Of a DNA stretch of 64,000 nucleotides, positions 61,358 to 64,000 are shown one piece after another. The notes beneath the pieces are model-generated. The model did not search any database, was not told the origin of the DNA, and was given only the letters and a program-made list of their open reading frames with translations. Within the stretch, counting starts at the first letter, position 1; the number at the start of each line of letters is the position of its first letter. Both the position numbers and the translations under genes were made by a program. The stretch is from positions 62,001-126,000 of the forward strand of contig JAODUP010000719.1 of assembly GCA_025642065.1 (NCBI GenBank), read 5' to 3'. The DNA is from Paralvinella palmiformis (lineage: Eukaryota; Annelida; Polychaeta; Terebellida; Alvinellidae).

Positions 61358-61625
61358 GAGCTGTGAGTGAGTGAATGAGTGAGTGAGTGATACCTGGAAC
61401 AATTGTGGCCAAGAGACGACTTCCTAAGAAAACATCCCATAAAGAGTGAACGAGAGCTTGAGTGAGTGAGTGAGTGAGTGAGTGAGTGATACCTGGAACA
61501 ATTGTGGCCAAGAGACGACTTCCTAAGAAAACATCCCACAAAGAGTGAACGAGAGCTGAGCGAGTGAGTGAGTGCTACCTGGAACAATTGTGGCCAAGAG
61601 ACGACTTCCTAAGAAAACATCCCAC
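61358..61625. repeat. Triplicated 86-99 bp repeat with GTGA spacers
   Basis: Three nearly identical blocks (cores at 61394-61423, 61493-61522 and 61579-61608) are separated by (GTGA)n. On the - strand each core is bounded by a TTTTCTTAG acceptor-like and a CAG|GTA donor-like site. Confidence 0.9.
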
Positions 61626-63012
61626 AAAGACAGACATCAATCAGGAGTAGAATCCTCAACATGGAGGTGATGTTCAGATAGTACAGCAGCTAGATCTGAC
61701 TGCACTGAAATCCTACAGGTTAAAGTTCAAATCTGCTCAAGGTAACTATCCTTACGAGATCTTCCCGAATGAGTAGCCAACTGGGTCATCACAGTGTCCC
61801 AGCTCTGAAGAGTGAAAAGGCTAAAAAAAACACACTCATTCACTCACTTCCCCAAATCCTGCATGTTTTCAGCACCGTGCTCTTAAACCTCTAGAGTATT
61901 GTAGCATCCTAGGATGTAACTGGGTGAAACCATAAAATATTTATAATAATTTTACTTATTGTATAACAATATTTGTTTAGGATCTCGAAGTAAACTGTAA
62001 ATGACTTTCCACGTATAACTATTATCAGCAGTCGGGCTTTTGATATCGTATCACTATAAAGAGTATTAATAAATGAGCAGCAATTAAATAATGCAACAGT
62101 TCAAGAAAGGTTATTTGGCGCCATCTCCATCGAGTCATCTCTGGCAACAGTCATCCTGCCGTCCAAATCAACGTCCAAAAATGAGTTTGGATTGGCAAAC
62201 TTTGGTGAGATAGCCGCAATCAAACCGGATCCATTTTCTACATCACGCGATCAAATCATTACTATCGTATAGACAAATTTCAGTTCAATGTACCCACCAT
62301 ATCACATCCAGAACACCCAATGTGGACCTCCCCACCTGCAGACATTACTAATACGGTTAGCTCTTCACAGAATGGCGTGAATTTATTCAGCTATCATAAA
62401 ATGCAAAACCTGCTTTCTCAACAAGGCCCCATCATTCTATAACGTTGATATATACGTTTCTCCGTGTTTCTTGTCCAAAAAGAATTTTGAAGTACGTCAA
62501 TTTTTTTATAATCTGAAATCAAGTCACGATCGAATCGCCGACGTGTGCCAGCCATCCCGACGGCCGATTATCAACCTACTGTGGCTGCTGCAGCGCCGAC
62601 CGACAATCCAATCGCCCAGAACCACAAAACCGACCAAAAGCATGTGTCAGTCTCGATGACTGGCCAAACACCGGGCCCACTTCAACAAACGCACCTCGGC
62701 GAAGAGGTGACGCAGATCCATTGGCGAAATATTTACAAATCGACTTGTAACAGGTACATCGGCCAGGTGTCTTAGCCACACGGAGCTGTGCCGTTAGCTG
62801 ATAATCGGCGGAAGGTTTACGAATGAGTCAACATACCACACCACCAGCCAGCAGACAAGGCCACTATTAATATTACAGGTGCAAGCCACACCAACCTGCC
62901 AGGGATATCTCAGAGATCAATCTTTAAAGCATCACCATAAAACTTCCACCAAAGATATTACTGTGGTGTAGCAAACAAAAATCAGACTTCTACCAGGTAC
63001 TCCGTGTGCATG

Positions 63013-63015
<3 letters not shown>

Positions 63016-63047
<32 letters not shown>

Positions 63048-63048
63048 A

Positions 63049-63083
<35 letters not shown>
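63016..63083. repeat. (AT)n(CA)n(AT)n microsatellite
   Basis: Two AT runs flank a CA run. Confidence 0.95.
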
Positions 63084-64000
63084 CCAGCGCAGCTTCTATT
63101 TGACACGGGCAAACAGTTTATATTTACAAATGTTCTCATTTTAAACATTTGAAACTTTTAGTGACATTCACTGCCATTGTGGGGGTTGGCTTCCACTGTT
63201 CAGGCAAATATGAAATATTAACATTAATATCTGCTATACACAGGACCCTATCTGACAAAACATGACCTGGCGAGGCCAGGACGTGTCCTACTCCTAAGGC
63301 AATTGAACATGGTCTGTTAACATAGCCACACAGTGGGCTCAGGCTTTCACTGAGCACGCCATAGAAAACGCACCATTTACTCTTCAAATACTCCGCCGGT
63401 GGCTGACAAGAACCAACAACTCCACTAAATGCCACTCACTGACTCACTGTGCGAAAAACGTAATGTGATGGGAGAGAATTTATGCAGCAATTAGGTCAAA
63501 ATAGTCACCATTTTTATTCTAATCGCTGTGTTAGGTAATGTCATATCCAGACATGATCTACAGCTGATATAAACAATCCACATGAAACGGGCACTATGAA
63601 TGATATGCTAAGAATAAAATATATTTCACCCATCTATATGGATGGTACACTGACAAACCGTGACAATGCATTACAAATGGATGGATTCATGTCAACGTCG
63701 GACTAAAGGCGCTTCAAACTGATGTATATCTGAACCTGTGTTATGCTTTGTAATACACAGGTATAATCGTACAGGTAGAGAACCAAGTATATTTGGTCAA
63801 ATCCTAGGATTTATGGATTGGGTGTTGGCTTCTGGTGAATACCTGTGGGTCTGAAAATTACACCGTGCAGAGCTCAGAGCTCAGTAAATACTGATATGTG
63901 TGTGATGATGACACAATTATCTAGAATACAAAAGAGGAGACAGCCCCATCCTCTGGATATTGTCAACTGTGGAAACCACCCTCAGTCCTGTGTTTGTAGG

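Larger units (their letters stand above)
55373..64000. other. Upstream CEP97 intron(s) or 5' flank, no exon recognised
   Basis: I searched for leucine-rich-repeat exons on the - strand and saw none. A GC-richer block at 62520-62780 has many CpGs and could be a promoter or a first exon, but this is not supported further. Microsatellites lie at 57722-57742 (CA), 58293-58322 (AAT), 60378-60425 (AT) and 63016-63083 (AT/CA/AT). Stretches such as 55.6-56.6, 57.3-58.5 and 63.1-64.0 kb show nothing identifiable. Confidence 0.5.

Noticed and set aside
63136..63435. A 99-codon open frame on the - strand upstream of CEP97
   Set aside because: It shows no leucine-rich pattern, no suitable splice site and no resemblance to CEP97, so it is probably chance or an old repeat.

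Overview
This is nuclear DNA from an animal, most likely a mollusc or another lophotrochozoan. It is AT-rich, has long introns with canonical GT-AG ends, carries two recognisable metazoan genes, and is packed with (AT)n and (CA)n microsatellites, tRNA-derived SINEs and non-autonomous DNA transposons. The species assignment is inference. No prokaryotic, viral, rRNA or CRISPR features were seen.

Two genes converge tail to tail. On the + strand, TMEM138 (coding exons between 4974 and 7149, complete, 164 aa) encodes a four-pass membrane protein needed at the ciliary base. On the - strand, a very large gene runs from at least 55372 down to a stop at 14304. Seventeen exons were traced and every splice phase agrees, giving 1729 residues of a protein whose N-terminus lies outside what I can recognise. 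The post-LRR block, IQ motif and coiled coil identify it as CEP97, the centriolar capping protein that works with CCP110 to restrain ciliogenesis. It then continues into an FN3 domain and about 850 residues of Ser/Lys/Arg-rich tail that the human protein, as I remember it, does not have. The LRR-encoding exons were not found between 55.4 and 64 kb and probably lie beyond the window. Both genes act at the basal body or cilium, though their adjacency may be chance.

Layout: 0-4.9 kb, repeats and probable 5' non-coding part of TMEM138; 4.9-9.4 kb, TMEM138 and its 3' UTR; 9.4-14.3 kb, convergent intergenic DNA with a LINE relic, a 47-50 bp minisatellite and SINEs; 14.3-31.6 kb, the 3' two thirds of CEP97; 31.6-52.8 kb, one 21 kb intron; 52.8-55.4 kb, three more CEP97 exons; 55.4-64 kb, intronic or upstream DNA dominated by repeats.

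The 21 kb intron is the most unusual part. It holds a 1.36 kb array of about 52 copies of a 26-bp unit, each carrying a near-consensus CCAAT box. It also holds a cluster of foldback-type elements whose inverted ends are themselves built from short tandem repeats. Three different repeat families share this architecture. One member has a perfect 9-bp target duplication and sits nested inside another. Elsewhere there are a TTAA-flanked piggyBac-like MITE with relatives, a 355-bp hAT MITE with an 8-bp target duplication, a pogo/Tigger-like MITE, and a SINE family with clear target duplications, one copy truncated to 59 bp.
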